Shown piece by piece: positions 12,924 to 13,163 of a stretch of DNA of 13,163 bases. Origin of the DNA: CAZLBV01 sp964557845 (GTDB taxonomy: Bacteria; Acidobacteriota; Aminicenantia; Aminicenantales; Aminicenantaceae); assembly GCA_964557845.1 (NCBI GenBank), contig CAZLBV010000048.1, positions 1-13,163 of the forward strand, written 5' to 3'. Position numbers and translations under genes: made by a program. The notes under the pieces are model-generated. The model did no database searches and was not told where the DNA came from. It worked only from the letters and a program-made list of their open reading frames with translations. Each line of letters begins with the position of its first letter. The first letter of the stretch is position 1.

Positions 12924-13163
12924 ATGTTTAGATTAAATATCGATTACGGATCAGCGGTGCCTATCTATGAGCAGGTCTGCCAGGGAATAAAGCTGGAAAT
13001 ATTGGCAGGAAGGCTCAAGGATGGCGACCTGATGCCGCCCATTCGGGAGCTGGCGAAGATCCTCAAATTAAATCCCAACACTGTAGCAAAAGCATATGAC
13101 AATTTGGAAAAGGACGGATTGGTTTCCAGCAAACGGGGCAGCGGCAATTGGATCAGTTCCAGA
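12924..13163 (+). CDS. GntR family regulator, YtrA subfamily (5' part only)
   Basis: The first 80 residues of a DNA-binding regulator, open to the end of the window. The winged helix-turn-helix covers about 8-78. It begins with the YtrA/GntR lead-in VPIYEQVCQGIKLEILAGRLKDGD, has the recognition-helix region PPIRELAKILKLNPNTVAKAYDNLE, and ends in the wing GLVSSKRGSGNWI. A protein starting this close to the helix-turn-helix, with an N-terminal FRLNIDYGSAVPIYEQ, is typical of the short YtrA-type regulators. These usually sit upstream of an ABC-transporter operon that they repress; that operon would be beyond the window. GAGG is placed before the ATG. The effector-binding or dimerisation part is not visible. 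Confidence 0.92.
   Translation, partial: MFRLNIDYGSAVPIYEQVCQGIKLEILAGRLKDGDLMPPIRELAKILKLNPNTVAKAYDNLEKDGLVSSKRGSGNWISSR

Noticed and set aside
1..13163. tRNA, rRNA, CRISPR array, insertion sequence or prophage
   Set aside because: No cloverleaf-like segment, regular spacer-repeat pattern, transposase frame or terminal inverted repeats were seen on either strand.

Overview
The window is AT-rich bacterial DNA, apparently from a Gram-negative-type bacterium: it has an exported HtrA protease, an exported S46 dipeptidyl peptidase and a LapA-like membrane protein. The gene mix (S46 peptidase, trehalose synthase/phosphatase fusion, tandem PRC-barrel proteins, YtrA-type GntR regulator) would fit an uncultured lineage such as Aminicenantes or a relative. 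That placement is a low-confidence inference from gene content; there is no rRNA or other phylogenetic marker beyond an RpoD-like sigma factor.

Layout. Positions 1-8701 are mostly minus-strand stress genes. A PRC-barrel protein, an HtrA serine protease and a universal stress protein are read leftward from about 2915. Next comes a LapA-like membrane protein (3110-3466). An operon follows with a trehalose-6-phosphate synthase fused to a phosphatase-like domain and two small downstream genes (6328 down to 3651). A plus-strand flavodoxin-fold protein (6614-7219) interrupts the run. Then come an Hsp20 chaperone (7249-7713) and a second tandem PRC-barrel protein (7955-8701). Divergent from the latter is an RpoD-like sigma factor (8837-10501). 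It converges on an S46 peptidase (10527-12686), and the window ends inside a GntR/YtrA-type regulator (12924 onward).

The main result of the hunt is a set of sigma-54 type (-24/-12) promoters upstream of the minus-strand stress units. Four intergenic sites carry TTGGCAT followed, at exactly 12 bp from GG, by GC or in one case GT. They lie before PRC-barrel 1-htrA(-usp), the trehalose operon, hsp20 and PRC-barrel 2. A fifth TTGGCAT, with a degenerate -12, precedes the lapA-like gene. This suggests one coordinated, activator-dependent stress regulon combining a compatible solute (trehalose), protein folding and quality control (Hsp20, HtrA), Usp and two PRC-barrel proteins. No rpoN or enhancer-binding protein lies in the window, so the link is inferred from the DNA sites alone.

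Other notable points: the hsp20 transcript would begin with a long inverted repeat starting at the predicted transcription start (a possible RNA thermosensor or stabilising leader). The OtsB-like half of the trehalose fusion has Asn in place of the HAD nucleophile Asp and may be inactive. The S46 peptidase has Arg at the position that sets DPP11-type (acidic P1) specificity. The flavoprotein keeps only one Cys of the usual four-Cys segment. The GntR regulator has a repeated operator-like motif over its own promoter. All gaps between genes are under 300 bases and are largely accounted for by promoters and leaders.
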